A stretch of 64,000 bases of DNA from an uncultured Granulicella sp. (GCA_903932155.1 CAIZFH010000048.1:26748-90747), one strand, 5' to 3'; shown: positions 17,738 to 27,264, numbered from the stretch's first letter. Translations and numbers: made by a program. Notes: a model not told the origin generated them from the sequence alone.

Positions 17738-19438
17738 ATGCCCTCAGAAAAGTCCAATCAGCCCGGCACACGCCCCACCCTCGACACTCTGGTCAACATT
17801 TCGCGACTCGTGACGGACTACTATGCCCTGCATCCCGACTCGGATGTGCCCGCCCAACGTGTGACGTTTGGGACGTCGGGGCATCGCGGAAGCACCTTCG
17901 CCGTCTCCTTCAACGAGGACCACATCGCCGCCATCACGCAGGGGATCGCCGACTATCGCAGCGCAAATAAAATCACCGGCCCGCTCTTCCTCGCCAAGGA
18001 CACGCACGGGTTGTCGGAGCCTGCGTTTGCCACCGCGCTGGAGGTCCTTGCCGCCAACGAAATTGAGGTCTTCGTCGACGACCAGCTGGCCTACACGCCC
18101 ACCCCCACGCTCTCCCACGCCATACTGACGTATAACGCGAAGCTCAATGGCGGCACCACGCCCTCCCAAAAAGTTCTTGCGAGCGGCGCGAGCGATGGAT
18201 CGAAGCAGTGGGCAGACGGCATTGTCATCACGCCCTCGCACAACCCGCCCGACGACGGCGGATTCAAGTACAACCCGCCCAATGGTGGCCCAGCCGATAC
18301 CACCGTTACAAAGTGGATTCAGGACCGCGCCAATGAGTTGATTGGCAAGAAGCTGGATGGGGTGAAGCGCATCTCCTATGCTCGCGCGCTGACCGCTGGG
18401 ACGACGCATCGGCATGACTACATTACGGCCTACGTCAACGACCTGGGCAACGTCATCGACTTTGCCCCGCTGGCCGGGACCACGCTGAAGCTGGCGGTGG
18501 ATCCGCTGGGCGGAGCGGGCGTCTACTACTGGCCGCGCATCGCTGAGAAGTACAAGCTTTCCTTCCAAATTCTGAATCCGTACGTGGACGCGACCTTCCG
18601 CTTCATGACGCTGGACTGGGACGGCAAGATTCGCATGGACTGCTCCTCTCCATTTGCGATGGCGTCGATGATTGCCAATAAAGACAAGTTCGACGTGGCC
18701 TGGGCCTGCGACACCGACCACGACCGGCACGGCATCGTCACGCGCACCAGCGGCCTGCTGAACCCCAACCACTATCTGGCGGTGGCGATTCAGTACCTGT
18801 TCACGCATAGGCCAAATTGGGGGCAACACGTCGGCATAGGCAAGACACTTGTGTCGTCCAGCATCATCGACCGCGTGGCTAAGGGACTGGCGCGGCCGAT
18901 GCTGGAAGTTCCCGTAGGCTTCAAGTGGTTTGTGGACGGGCTGATCGACGGGACGCTGGGCTTCGTTGGCGAAGAGAGTGCCGGGGCCAGCTTCCTGCGC
19001 CGCGACGGGACGGTGTGGACGACGGACAAGGACGGCCTGATTATGGGGCTGCTCTCCGCAGAGATGACCGCGGTGACGGGCAAAGATCCCGGCCTGCTCT
19101 ACAACGACCTCACCGCAAAATACGGAAACCCCATCTACCAGCGCATCGACGCCGAGGCCACGCCGGAGCAGAAGGCCAAGCTGGGAAAACTCTCCGCCGC
19201 GCAGGTGACGGCGAAGACGCTGGCGGGCGAGCCGATTACCTCGATCCTCACCGAGGCTCCCGGCAACCACGCGGCCATCGGCGGGCTAAAGGTGACGACG
19301 GAAAACGGCTGGTTCGCCGCGCGTCCCTCCGGCACCGAAGACGTCTACAAGATCTACGCCGAAAGCTTCAACGGCCAGGAGCATCTGAGCCAGATACAGA
19401 GCGAGGCGAAGGCGCTGGTGGCGAGTGCTATCACCTGA
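17738..19438 (+). CDS. pgm: phosphoglucomutase (alpha-D-glucose phosphate-specific)
   Basis: Interconverts glucose-1-phosphate and glucose-6-phosphate, linking glycolysis with glycogen, trehalose and polysaccharide synthesis. At 566 residues it matches the bacterial Pgm type (about 545). It shows FGTSGHRG near residue 46, the phosphoserine loop [18 protein letters not shown], the metal-binding [10 protein letters not shown], the sugar-specificity loop GEESAGASF and the phosphate-binding [16 protein letters not shown]. All catalytic elements are present. It is probably monocistronic, as the next gene is on the opposite strand. Confidence 0.96.
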   Translation: MPSEKSNQPGTRPTLDTLVNISRLVTDYYALHPDSDVPAQRVTFGTSGHRGSTFAVSFNEDHIAAITQGIADYRSANKITGPLFLAKDTHGLSEPAFATALEVLAANEIEVFVDDQLAYTPTPTLSHAILTYNAKLNGGTTPSQKVLASGASDGSKQWADGIVITPSHNPPDDGGFKYNPPNGGPADTTVTKWIQDRANELIGKKLDGVKRISYARALTAGTTHRHDYITAYVNDLGNVIDFAPLAGTTLKLAVDPLGGAGVYYWPRIAEKYKLSFQILNPYVDATFRFMTLDWDGKIRMDCSSPFAMASMIANKDKFDVAWACDTDHDRHGIVTRTSGLLNPNHYLAVAIQYLFTHRPNWGQHVGIGKTLVSSSIIDRVAKGLARPMLEVPVGFKWFVDGLIDGTLGFVGEESAGASFLRRDGTVWTTDKDGLIMGLLSAEMTAVTGKDPGLLYNDLTAKYGNPIYQRIDAEATPEQKAKLGKLSAAQVTAKTLAGEPITSILTEAPGNHAAIGGLKVTTENGWFAARPSGTEDVYKIYAESFNGQEHLSQIQSEAKALVASAIT

Positions 19439-19452
19439 GCCTTACTTCAATT

Positions 19453-20298
19453 TCAATTCTTTTTTCGCTGAAAGTATTCGACGTCGCCGGTTTGAAAGTC
19501 TCGCAATACAGCCTCTACGCCGTCGTCACCACTTACCTTGACCTGAGTTCGATATTCGGAGACATGATAGATAACCACTACTGATTCCACTGGCACACGA
19601 ACATCAGTTCCATCTGCTCTCTTCATTTGAATGAACTTACCAGGCGTTTGAATTGTAGATTCATACGGCCCCCCGGGGTCTCTTTGCAATATTGGTACAT
19701 TTTGATCTAGCCACTTGCCTAAGGGCTCAGAGACAGGCACGCCCTCGGCATCCACAAATACGGAATTGACGGGATTGCCAGGAATACTTGCACTTTCGAC
19801 TAGACTTGCTGCACTTTTTGGCACATTCAGTTTCAATGAAGGGGGTTTACTTCGATCAAATGATTTAAGTGAAATGTTGATCTGGACTTCGCGAATAAGA
19901 CCAGCCCAGTCCTCATCCGTAGGCTTACGCGCCAACTTGATGTCTATGCCTTGTGATTTTGCAAAATCACGAGCGCCTGACTGAAATCCGACCTTGGTGA
20001 CAATGAGACCTCTTGATGCGCCAATGTCGTCGATGACAGTCTTGAAGTTCCGAACGTCACCTAGTTCAACAGTTGACGCATAGTTCTTGCACTCGACAGC
20101 CACTAGATGCTCAATTCCTGCTTGCTTGAATCGCCAAAAAACATCTATCTGATGGGCAACACCAGATTTTCCCATTAAGTCTTCATTATGTTTGACCTCG
20201 ATTGTCTCCTGACCTTCATTCTTTAACAATTTCTGATAGATCGTCTGGACTAGGCGTTCGTACTCAGTCGATGCCTCATGGTTTTTAGGTCTCGTCAT
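19453..20298 (-). CDS. Mrr-like restriction endonuclease (PD-(D/E)XK) protein
   Basis: A 281-residue protein with a Mrr/RecB-type nuclease fold in the first half: EYERLVQTIYQKLL helix, Asp52 in HQIDVFW, then Glu69-Cys-Lys71 in AVECKNYAS, i.e. the D...ExK triad, followed by RGLIVTKVGFQSGARDFA. Family members cut DNA, often methylated DNA, or serve in defence. The second half (residues 150-281) is not recognised. The ATG was chosen because GGAG lies 5 nt upstream and the longer frame runs into a REP-like repeat. The gene is clearly more A/T-rich than its neighbours, which suggests transfer. No methyltransferase partner is adjacent. Confidence 0.75.
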   Translation of the reverse strand: MTRPKNHEASTEYERLVQTIYQKLLKNEGQETIEVKHNEDLMGKSGVAHQIDVFWRFKQAGIEHLVAVECKNYASTVELGDVRNFKTVIDDIGASRGLIVTKVGFQSGARDFAKSQGIDIKLARKPTDEDWAGLIREVQINISLKSFDRSKPPSLKLNVPKSAASLVESASIPGNPVNSVFVDAEGVPVSEPLGKWLDQNVPILQRDPGGPYESTIQTPGKFIQMKRADGTDVRVPVESVVVIYHVSEYRTQVKVSGDDGVEAVLRDFQTGDVEYFQRKKN

Positions 20299-20324
20299 AG
20301 AGTCTCCTACTGAAAGCATAAACC

Positions 20325-20415
20325 GGGTACCGGGTGCCCCATCTATGACCGCTCTGTTCATCATGGGTGGAATCGCTGGTTGCCCCATTCATGGCACCCC
20401 TCGTCTCCCACGATG
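20325..20415. repeat. REP-like palindromic repeat cluster
   Basis: Contains GGGTGCCCCAT (20333-20343) and a second GTTGCCCCATTCATGGCACCCC stretch, matching the GTGCCCCATTCATCGC palindromes found with the RAYT gene near 27.6-28.4 kb. It lies just upstream of the Mrr-like gene. Confidence 0.6.
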
Positions 20416-20514
20416 AATGGATATTGTACGCACCACAATCGCTTGTGCTCAGTCTTAGAACGCTCTCATTGAAAACATCTCGACATTGTGTAATCGGTTG
20501 ATTACAGTTGCTTC

Positions 20515-20811
20515 ATGGTCTCGATCAAGTCAATGCCAGAGTTCGACGCGGCCCGTTATCTGAACAGCGAGACATCCATCGCCGCCTATTTGACCGACAT
20601 TCTGCAGGCCAACGATGCGGCCCTGCTGGCGGCGGCACTGGGCGACATTGCTCGAGCTCGCGGCATGACTGAGATCGCAAAGTCGGCTGGCATCACGCGC
20701 GAGGCCCTGTACAAAGCCCTGCGCCCGGATAGCGCCCCACGATTCGACACTGTGAACCGCGTATGCGCGGCGCTCGGAGTGCGTCTGGTAGCGCAGGCGA
20801 TTCAACCCTAG
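20515..20811 (+). CDS. solitary HI1420-type addiction-module antitoxin
   Basis: A 98-residue HTH protein of the HI1420/HigA-like antidote family. The landmarks are FDAARYLNSETSIAAYLTDILQ, ALGDIARARGMTEIAKSAGITREALYKAL (the helix-turn-helix) and FDTVNRVCAALGVRL. Such antitoxins normally follow a RelE/HigB-like toxin (HI1419 type) with a short gap. Here the preceding ~125 bases hold no toxin frame, so it looks orphaned or has been recruited as a regulator. The start could also be the ATG at 20530. It precedes a separate Phd-PIN pair. Confidence 0.75.
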   Translation: MVSIKSMPEFDAARYLNSETSIAAYLTDILQANDAALLAAALGDIARARGMTEIAKSAGITREALYKALRPDSAPRFDTVNRVCAALGVRLVAQAIQP

Positions 20812-20860
20812 TAGATCTGCCCAATCTCCGCATCGTCTACAATCGATTTGAGGTGATGCT

Positions 20861-21109
20861 ATGCGATACACCGCCGCAGGCGATACCGAACCCAAGCTGG
20901 CCGCGTTGCTCGACGCCGCGCAGGGCGAGCCGGTTTTCATCGAGCGCGGGCAGCAGGAGGTTGCCGTACTCCTCTCCGTGCGCGAGTACGACCGCCTTAG
21001 CGGCAAAGCTGCTCGCGAGTTCCTCGACTTCTGCGACACGGTCGCTGACAACGCCGCCGCAAAAGGGCTGACCGAAGCCAAGCTCGAAGAGTTGCTCAAG
21101 GATGCCTGA
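20861..21109 (+). CDS. Phd/YefM-family antitoxin
   Basis: An 82-residue antitoxin. The N-terminal DNA-binding part carries AALLDAAQGEPVFIERGQQEVAVLLSVREYDRL, the typical Phd/YefM pattern, and a charged C-terminal helix (KGLTEAKLEELLKDA) would wrap the toxin. It should repress its own promoter together with the toxin. Its last 8 bases overlap the start of the PIN gene, a standard translationally coupled antitoxin-toxin order. Confidence 0.85.
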   Translation: MRYTAAGDTEPKLAALLDAAQGEPVFIERGQQEVAVLLSVREYDRLSGKAAREFLDFCDTVADNAAAKGLTEAKLEELLKDA

Positions 21110-21521
21110 GCCGGTCCGGTTCGTCGCCGATACAAGCGTCACAGTCAGCCGGCTGTTCTTCCGCATCTCAGTTCCAGCTTTGGCCTTCGAGCACGCCCTG
21201 CTCCACTCAAGAATGATCGTCTCCACGGAAACACTCGTTGAACTGGAAGATGTCCTGTCGCGTTCAAAGTTCGATACCTATCTCCCTCTGCAAAAGCGCA
21301 TGAGTTTCTTTCATTACCTGCGCCGGAACTCCGATTTCGTCGAAAGTGTCGCTCCCATCTCAGCCTGTCGCGATCCAAAGGACGACAAGTTCCTCGCCCT
21401 TGCTCTGACAGGCCACGCCGACATGATCCTCTCTGGCGACCAGGATCTGCTAGTCCTTCATCCCTTCCGTGGAATCAAAATTCTCACACCAAGGCAATAC
21501 CTTGACCAACCGGTTGCATGA
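21102..21521 (+). CDS. PIN-domain toxin (ribonuclease)
   Basis: A 139-residue PIN nuclease toxin of the PIN_3-like putative toxin family. Acidic metal-binding residues expected for the fold are visible: Asp in VADTSV (about residue 9), Glu in ETLVELEDVL, Asp in DPKDDKFLALAL and Asp in LSGDQDLL. VapC-like PIN toxins cut tRNA, rRNA or mRNA; the target here is unknown. It is coupled to the upstream Phd-like antitoxin by an 8-nt overlap. Confidence 0.85.
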   Translation: MPEPVRFVADTSVTVSRLFFRISVPALAFEHALLHSRMIVSTETLVELEDVLSRSKFDTYLPLQKRMSFFHYLRRNSDFVESVAPISACRDPKDDKFLALALTGHADMILSGDQDLLVLHPFRGIKILTPRQYLDQPVA

Positions 21522-21541
21522 GCCAACTTGAGCGGAATCGT

Positions 21542-23437
21542 TCACCGCCCGCGCCAGGTCCATTCCATTCCGCCCATGATGGTGCGGCCCTGCATGGGGA
21601 CGCCGACGATCTCTGTGTAGCCGGTGTTGCTCAAGTTCAGCAGGCGGAGGTAAGGACGGATGCTGCCGGTGTTGCGCGCGAGGCTAGGGTCCCATAGCGG
21701 GTAGGCCGTCTGCGTGGTCTTCTGCACCACGTTGACCTGTGTGTGCGCGGAGAGCTGCTTGAACTGCCCCGACCAGCCGAAGACCGCGTTCTGCGCTGCG
21801 TAGTTGAACGCGTACTTCGAGAGGTAGTTGGGCGGCAGGTTGCCGGAGTGCGCCGCCGTATAGCTGAGGTCGATCCACTCTGTCGCGCTGATTCGCACTC
21901 GCGCGCTGGCCTCCGCGCCGCTGATGTCTAGTGTGGGTACATTGACTGCCTGCCACTTTTCACTCGCCGTCAGCGGCAGTGTCTTCGTGTAGTCGATGGC
22001 ATTCGTCTCGTTGAGCCGGAAGCCGACTGCTGTCAGCGTCACTCGCCCGCCTGCGGGCTTCCAGTCGAGGCCGCCCTCATAGCTCCAGCTCGACTCAGGC
22101 TTCAGCGTAGGATTGCCCACCGTGGCCGGGTCGGAGTAGTAGAGATCGGTGTAGGTGGGCAGGCGGAAGCCGTGTCCCGCCGATCCGCGCAGACGAACCG
22201 TCTTGCTGAGTGTGTAGGCTGCGGCCGCACTGGGCGAGAAGACTGAAGTGCCGCCTGAGAGCACCTCCTCGCGCGCCCCGATGGAGAGCGAGAACCGCTT
22301 CAGTGCGCTCATGCTCAGGTTGGCGTATCCCGCGCCCTGGTTGCGCGCATGGACACCGAGTGCGTTGCTGCGCACCTCGCCGGAGCTGCCCTGAGAGAAG
22401 TTATAGCTTTGGATCGAGTCGCCCGACTCCTCCAGTCCATAAGCCAGCGTCGAATTCTTGCCCAGTTCGTCGGCGCGACGCAGCACTCCCTCGTAGCTTG
22501 TGGTGATGTGGTTGTTCTCGTAGATCGCGGGCAGGCCCTGCAGCAGAACGAACATATCTGTGTGGCGCAGATATCCGAAGCTGGCCGCGGTCATCTTGCC
22601 GAGTTGCTGCTGAATGCTCGCCAGCCAAGCCTTGGTTCGCTCCCATGAGTTGTATGGCCCATAGAACTGGTTTGCGCCGTAGGGCCGGTCGCTGGTGGCA
22701 AGAAGAATGTCGGTGGTGCCCGGCTTGGTCTTCAGCCAACTCTCGCTGGCAAGCGCGTTGCTGCTGTAGTTGCGGTCGTGGAGGAAGCCGTCGGAGGTAT
22801 CGCGGCTACCGGTCAACTGCTCGGCAAACGGCCCCGATGAGTACGCCGCCCGCAGATGTTCCTCCAGCGAGCCGTAGTTTCCTGCGCCCGAGCGCGCGAC
22901 CACGCTCAACCCCGCGCCTGGCGCTTCGGTCAGCAGGTTTACCGCGCCGCCGATGGCGTCCGATCCGTAGAACGTTGAACCCGAACCGTGCAGCACGTCT
23001 ACACGCGTGATGGCGTCCAGCGGCACGGGAATGTCCAGGTTCAGGTGGCCGGTTTCGGGGTCGTCCACGCGCAGGCCATTGATCAGTACCAGCGACTGCT
23101 CGAAGGTAGTGCCGCGGATCGCGAGGTCGGCCTGCACTCCCTCGCCGCCGCGCGCCTGCACATTCAGCGATGGGTCGGTGCGCAGCAGGTCCACCACGCT
23201 GTCGGTTCCCGGCAGCGCCTCGCGCGGCCGGATTACCTGCACCGAGCGATTGCTCTCGGCCAGTGGAAGCGGCTCCACGGTCGTCGTCACCTGAACGCTT
23301 TGTGTATCGCTGATTGCACTTTGAGGCTGGGAGACGGCCGGAGTTGAGGCCGGTCCCGCGCTCGAGGAACTCTGTTGGCAGATGCCGCATGGTACGTAGA
23401 ACAGGCAGAGAGCGAGCGACGCAAAGCATTTCTTCAT
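21542..23437 (-). CDS. TonB-dependent outer-membrane receptor (BtuB-like)
   Basis: An outer-membrane transporter of about 630 residues. The signal peptide is MKKCFASLALCLFYVPCGIC-QQ. The plug domain includes VDLLRTDPSLNVQARGG, IRGTTFEQSLVLINGLRVDD and GSGSTFYGSDAIGGAVNLLT, followed by a long beta-barrel. The overall form is close to small BtuB-type receptors for corrinoids or siderophores. The ATG at 23437 is preferred for its signal peptide; a TTG at 23455 is in frame. No cobalamin riboswitch can fit in the 83 bases before the divergent MarR gene, so regulation may be by that regulator. The ligand is unknown. Confidence 0.85.
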   Translation of the reverse strand: MKKCFASLALCLFYVPCGICQQSSSSAGPASTPAVSQPQSAISDTQSVQVTTTVEPLPLAESNRSVQVIRPREALPGTDSVVDLLRTDPSLNVQARGGEGVQADLAIRGTTFEQSLVLINGLRVDDPETGHLNLDIPVPLDAITRVDVLHGSGSTFYGSDAIGGAVNLLTEAPGAGLSVVARSGAGNYGSLEEHLRAAYSSGPFAEQLTGSRDTSDGFLHDRNYSSNALASESWLKTKPGTTDILLATSDRPYGANQFYGPYNSWERTKAWLASIQQQLGKMTAASFGYLRHTDMFVLLQGLPAIYENNHITTSYEGVLRRADELGKNSTLAYGLEESGDSIQSYNFSQGSSGEVRSNALGVHARNQGAGYANLSMSALKRFSLSIGAREEVLSGGTSVFSPSAAAAYTLSKTVRLRGSAGHGFRLPTYTDLYYSDPATVGNPTLKPESSWSYEGGLDWKPAGGRVTLTAVGFRLNETNAIDYTKTLPLTASEKWQAVNVPTLDISGAEASARVRISATEWIDLSYTAAHSGNLPPNYLSKYAFNYAAQNAVFGWSGQFKQLSAHTQVNVVQKTTQTAYPLWDPSLARNTGSIRPYLRLLNLSNTGYTEIVGVPMQGRTIMGGMEWTWRGR

Positions 23438-23520
23438 ATATTGATCATCGAACAATACCCGGAGCGGGGCAACGATACTTTTGTCTTGCTATAAATAATT
23501 GATTAACTAAACTATTTAAT

Positions 23521-23991
23521 ATGATGCGCATTGAAGCCTTTCTTCGCGAGAGTCCCATGTTCACGGTGAAACGTGCAGCGCGCCACTTTGACGCGCTTGC
23601 CTCCGAAGCCTTCTCAGTAGACGACCTGGGATTCATGGAGGGTCTGTTGCTGGCGGCAATCTTCTTCGAAGCTCCGCGTTCCATCAAGCCATCGCTGTTG
23701 GCTGACACATTTTCCACCACGCGCGGCAACGTCAGCCACGCCATCTCCTCGCTGGAAGCCAAAGGCCTGGTGCAAAGGAAGATCGATTCATCCGATGCGC
23801 GGGGGTATCTGCTGGCGCTGAAACCCGCAGGCAAGAAGTCCGCGCTACGTGTGATTGCAGCATTCGACAAGATGCAACAGAAGTTCGAACAAAGAGTGAG
23901 CAAGGCCGCATTGAGGAATACACTCGATGTCATCCGCGCACTGGAATCCTGCAACCACAACAAGATCCTCGACCGAGCGGAATCCAAGTAG
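23521..23991 (+). CDS. MarR-family transcriptional regulator
   Basis: A 156-residue winged-helix regulator. The HTH region is PSLLADTFSTTRGNVSHAISSLEAKGLVQRKIDSSDARGYLLALKPAGKK, with the wing motif SSDARG-YLL typical of MarR proteins that bind small ligands and repress neighbours. It is divergent from the TonB receptor across an A/T-rich 83-base gap (containing ATTGATTAACTAAACTATTTAAT) that is a reasonable operator site. The mqnC-like gene starts 9 nt after its stop. Confidence 0.85.
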   Translation: MMRIEAFLRESPMFTVKRAARHFDALASEAFSVDDLGFMEGLLLAAIFFEAPRSIKPSLLADTFSTTRGNVSHAISSLEAKGLVQRKIDSSDARGYLLALKPAGKKSALRVIAAFDKMQQKFEQRVSKAALRNTLDVIRALESCNHNKILDRAESK

Positions 23992-24000
23992 AATGGGCGT

Positions 24001-25095
24001 GTGAGCACAACAACCACCTCTATCGCCGAGATCCGCAGCAAGATCGAGCGCAGCGAGCGCATCACGCCCGCGGACGCCCTGTTGCTCTGGCGCGAAGCCA
24101 CGGACGAGGAGATGCGCAGTCTCGCTTCGCTGGTGCGTGTGCGTTTCCATGCACCGAACTCATGCACCTATCTGCTGATGCGGATTATCAATACCACCAA
24201 CGTATGCGTGGCCCAGTGCGACTACTGTGCCTTCTACACGTTGCCCGGCCAGCCTGGCGGATACGTTCTGACTCAGGAACAGGTCTTCGCCAAACTGGAT
24301 GAGTTGCTGGCACTGGGCGGCGACCTGGCCGGCTTCAACGGAGGCTTCAATCCGCAACTCTCCCTGGACTACTACTGCGACCTGGTACGCGCCATCCGCG
24401 CCCGCTACGGTGATCGCATCGAGCTCTATGCCTTCACCATTGCTGAGTTCATGTATCTTGCCGACCACGCCTCACTGAGCTTTGCCGAAACAGCCGTACG
24501 CCTGAAGCAGGCCGGGGTCCGCTGGATCACTGGTGGCGGCTCGGAGATTCTCACCGAAGACTTTCGCCGCCGCCATAGCAAGTTTAAATACACAGTGGCG
24601 CAGTTCTTTGAGGCGCAAGCGGCCATCCTTGCCGCCGGACTGCGGACGACAGCCACCATGGTGATCGGATTCGACGAGACGATTGAGGAGCGCATCGAGC
24701 ACCTGGACCGCACGCGACGCTTTCAGGACGAGACCGGTGGCCAGGAGAGCTTTCTCTGCTGGAACTTCAAGCCCTGGTCCACGCCGCTTGGCGAGCAACT
24801 GCACAACATCGAGATCACGCCCGCGGAGTACCTGCGCCATCTGGCGTTGAGCCGGATCTATCTGGACAACATCCCGCGCATTCGCACCTCCGTGCTGACA
24901 CAGAACGAACGCGCGCTGGAGGGGCTCCTCTACGGAGCAGACGACTTCGACTTGCCCATCGAGGACGAGGTTACGCAGAAGGCCGGAGCAACCATCAGCC
25001 TGAACTTCGACAAGATTCTGGACGTGGCGCGCAGTCTTGGCTTCGAGCCGACATATAGACATGTGGCATTGCAGCACGCGGCAACCGTTTCCTAG
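24001..25095 (+). CDS. mqnC: radical SAM cyclic dehypoxanthine futalosine synthase-like (MqnC/CofH family)
   Basis: A radical SAM enzyme of the CofH/MqnC/MqnE group. The cluster-binding motif is Cys69-x3-Cys73-x2-Cys76 (CVAQCDYC), followed by AFYTLPGQPGGYVLT and a GG-F-NPQL segment equivalent to the QGG-NP motif of MqnC. The 364-residue length fits. MqnC cyclises dehypoxanthine futalosine in the futalosine route to menaquinone. MqnD is encoded 1.3 kb downstream, supporting the pathway, although MqnA, MqnB and MqnE are not here. MqnC and MqnE are hard to separate by eye. The start is GTG, 9 nt after the MarR gene. Confidence 0.75.
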   Translation: MSTTTTSIAEIRSKIERSERITPADALLLWREATDEEMRSLASLVRVRFHAPNSCTYLLMRIINTTNVCVAQCDYCAFYTLPGQPGGYVLTQEQVFAKLDELLALGGDLAGFNGGFNPQLSLDYYCDLVRAIRARYGDRIELYAFTIAEFMYLADHASLSFAETAVRLKQAGVRWITGGGSEILTEDFRRRHSKFKYTVAQFFEAQAAILAAGLRTTATMVIGFDETIEERIEHLDRTRRFQDETGGQESFLCWNFKPWSTPLGEQLHNIEITPAEYLRHLALSRIYLDNIPRIRTSVLTQNERALEGLLYGADDFDLPIEDEVTQKAGATISLNFDKILDVARSLGFEPTYRHVALQHAATVS

Positions 25096-25107
25096 AGCGG
25101 GCCATGC

Positions 25108-25464
25108 TTATTTGCTGGGTAGGGTGTAGATCACCTCACCCGGACGGGTGTAGTGCAGCTCTTCGCGCGCCTGATGCTCGATGGCATTGGGATCGCTTTG
25201 CAGCCGACCAACGTGCTCCGTCAACAGATCGTTCTCGCGTTGCAGGTCCTGCATCTGCTGGGTCAGTTGATGCTTCAATTGCCGCTTCCGCTCATACCCC
25301 TTCAACCCGTTGGTCCCGAGAACAACGTGATAGGCCACAGCCAGAGCAAACGCCGCGGCAACGGCCGTCGCAGCCTTGCGCCGTTCCATCGAGAGCCTTC
25401 CGAAGAAGGCGAGCAGTGATGCCAAACCGCTAAACTTCACCGTGATTGGAGGGTTCACTGCCAT
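25108..25464 (-). CDS. ftsB: FtsB/DivIC-family septum formation initiator
   Basis: A 118-residue bitopic membrane protein of the divisome FtsQLB/DivIB-DivIC-FtsL type. It has a short cytoplasmic N-terminus, one membrane segment (AATAVAAAFALAVAYHVVL), a coiled coil (KRQLKHQLTQQMQDLQREN) and the conserved tail HVGRLQSDPNAIEHQAREELHYTRPGE that defines the family. It is convergent with the mqnC-like gene and oriented away from bioY. Confidence 0.88.
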   Translation of the reverse strand: MAVNPPITVKFSGLASLLAFFGRLSMERRKAATAVAAAFALAVAYHVVLGTNGLKGYERKRQLKHQLTQQMQDLQRENDLLTEHVGRLQSDPNAIEHQAREELHYTRPGEVIYTLPSK

Positions 25465-25695
25465 CTATTCAGTGGATGAGATACAACGATTTGCGTCAAG
25501 GCCGAACGCAGCACTCACTGCGGCAGGAATCAAGTTGGTACATGGACATTGTTCCCGGAGCTAGAGCGGAACCAGAGCAGAGGTGCGCACAATCCCGCGC
25601 CGCTTGCTATTCTTGTATTGCCCTATCTCTTCGCCGGATCAGTCTCAATTGCGACCGTCTTCAGCGCGACATTCCGCGATACTTAAGGACCGCCC

Positions 25696-26292
25696 ATGCA
25701 ATCCGCACTTCCGATCCAAATTGGCGACCTGCACGACCTCCAGGAGCTTCGCCGCAGCCTGACCGGCAAGATTTTTCTGGCCGTCTCCGCCACTGCCTTC
25801 GTCGCACTCTGCGCGCACGTCTCGCTGCCGCTGTACTTTACGCCCGTGCCGCTCACGTTGCAGACCTTTGCGGTACTTCTGGTTGGCCTTACGCTGGGCC
25901 CGGCACTGGGCTGCTCCGCCCTGCTGCTCTATCTTGCGGAGGGTGCAATGGGCCTGCCCGTCTTCAGTCCGCATGGCCCCGGCGGCGTCGTTCAACTGCT
26001 CGGCCCCACGGCGGGCTTCCTGCTCTCGTTTCCGCTGGCAGCCGCGGTAGCAGGCGGGCTTGTCCGATCTGTCCGCCTGGGGCGTTCCACCTTTCCCGCG
26101 GCATTTCTGGCAGGCGCCGCAGCCAGCGTGCTTCTGTTTGCGATGGGCGCTGGCTGGATGGCCCACTTGCTTCACCTCAACCCGAGCGCCGCATGGCAAC
26201 TTGCCGCAGCTCCTTTTCTGCCCGGCGAGTTTCTCAAGGTCTCCGCCGCCGCGGGGGCCTACACCATGCTTCGCCGATGGCATTGCACCTGA
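25696..26292 (+). CDS. bioY: BioY biotin transporter substrate-binding (S) component
   Basis: A 198-residue integral membrane protein with about six hydrophobic segments. The BioY signature is clear: LPLYFTPVPLTLQTFAVLLVGL, GLPVFSPHGPGG and LLGPTAGFLLSFPLAA. BioY binds biotin and works alone or with ECF ATPases (BioMN), which are not in the window. The start has AAGGA 7 nt upstream. The presence of an uptake gene suggests biotin is salvaged. Confidence 0.93.
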   Translation: MQSALPIQIGDLHDLQELRRSLTGKIFLAVSATAFVALCAHVSLPLYFTPVPLTLQTFAVLLVGLTLGPALGCSALLLYLAEGAMGLPVFSPHGPGGVVQLLGPTAGFLLSFPLAAAVAGGLVRSVRLGRSTFPAAFLAGAAASVLLFAMGAGWMAHLLHLNPSAAWQLAAAPFLPGEFLKVSAAAGAYTMLRRWHCT

Positions 26293-26406
26293 TCTCAGGG
26301 ACTGCCCTCATCCGAAGATGCAGGTTTCTCTATCCGCAACTGCAGCATGCTCCAATTGATTTGTTACTCCCAAAACGCTGAACCACCTGCCGAGGAAAGC
26401 CAAGCC

Positions 26407-27264
26407 ATGACAGCCGCAACAAGCGCAGCCATCCAGGAAATCAAGATCGCCCACAGCCCGGACTCCGACGACGCCTTCATGTTCTATGGCCTCGCCACTA
26501 ACAAGGTGCGTGTTCCCGGCTTCAAGTTCACGCACACGCTCACCGACATCGAGACGCTGAACCAGCGCGCCATCCACGACCCCTTTTACGATGTCACCGC
26601 CATCAGCTTCCACGCCTATCCCTACCTGCAGGAGACCTACACCCTGATGGCATGCGGCGGTTCGGTGGGCGAGGGGTACGGCCCCATGGTGGTATCGCCT
26701 CGCAAGCTCTCTCACGACCAGATCAAGAAGACACGCATCGCCGTCCCCGGAACTCTCACCACGGCCTATCTTGCCCTGAAGCTCTTCTGCCCCGACGTGG
26801 AGACCGTCACTGTTCCCTTCGACAAGATCATCCCCGCCATCGTTGCAGGCGAGTTCGATGCCGGACTCATCATCCACGAAGGTCAACTCACCTATGGCAA
26901 CAATGGCCTGATCAAGGCGCTCGATCTTGGTCAATGGTGGCGCGAGCAGACGAAGCTTCCTCTCCCCCTGGGCGGCAATGCCATTCGGCGTTCCCTGGGA
27001 GAAGAGACCATGCGGATCACCACGGGCGCGCTGCGCGGCAGCATCCAGCATGCCCTGGACCACCGCGAGGAGGCGCTCTCCTACGCCATGCAGTTCGCTC
27101 GCGACCTGGACCCCGCGCTGGCCGATAAGTTTGTGGGCATGTACGTCAACGAGCGCACGTTGAACTACGGAGAAGATGGCCGCGAAGCGATCCGCAAGCT
27201 GCTGGATATGGGATTCGAGCGGGGCATCATTCCCATGAAGGCCAAGGTCGATTTCGTCGACTGA
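26407..27264 (+). CDS. mqnD: 1,4-dihydroxy-6-naphthoate synthase (futalosine pathway)
   Basis: MqnD converts cyclic dehypoxanthine futalosine to 1,4-dihydroxy-6-naphthoate for menaquinone. The periplasmic-binding-protein-like fold starts with HSPDSDDAFMFYGLAT (the SPD-NDTF-type motif). It continues with ISFHAYPYL, GYGPMVVS, IAVPGTLTTAYLALKL, AGLIIHEGQLTY and LPLPLGGNAIRR, all typical. I start at the ATG at 26407 because GAGGAAAG lies about 9 nt upstream; the 20-codon extension in the open frame looks spurious. It pairs functionally with the mqnC-like gene. Confidence 0.92.
   Translation: MTAATSAAIQEIKIAHSPDSDDAFMFYGLATNKVRVPGFKFTHTLTDIETLNQRAIHDPFYDVTAISFHAYPYLQETYTLMACGGSVGEGYGPMVVSPRKLSHDQIKKTRIAVPGTLTTAYLALKLFCPDVETVTVPFDKIIPAIVAGEFDAGLIIHEGQLTYGNNGLIKALDLGQWWREQTKLPLPLGGNAIRRSLGEETMRITTGALRGSIQHALDHREEALSYAMQFARDLDPALADKFVGMYVNERTLNYGEDGREAIRKLLDMGFERGIIPMKAKVDFVD

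Noticed and set aside
23438-23520. Cobalamin riboswitch before the TonB receptor
   Set aside because: The gap is only 83 bases, A/T-rich and without the B12-box pattern.
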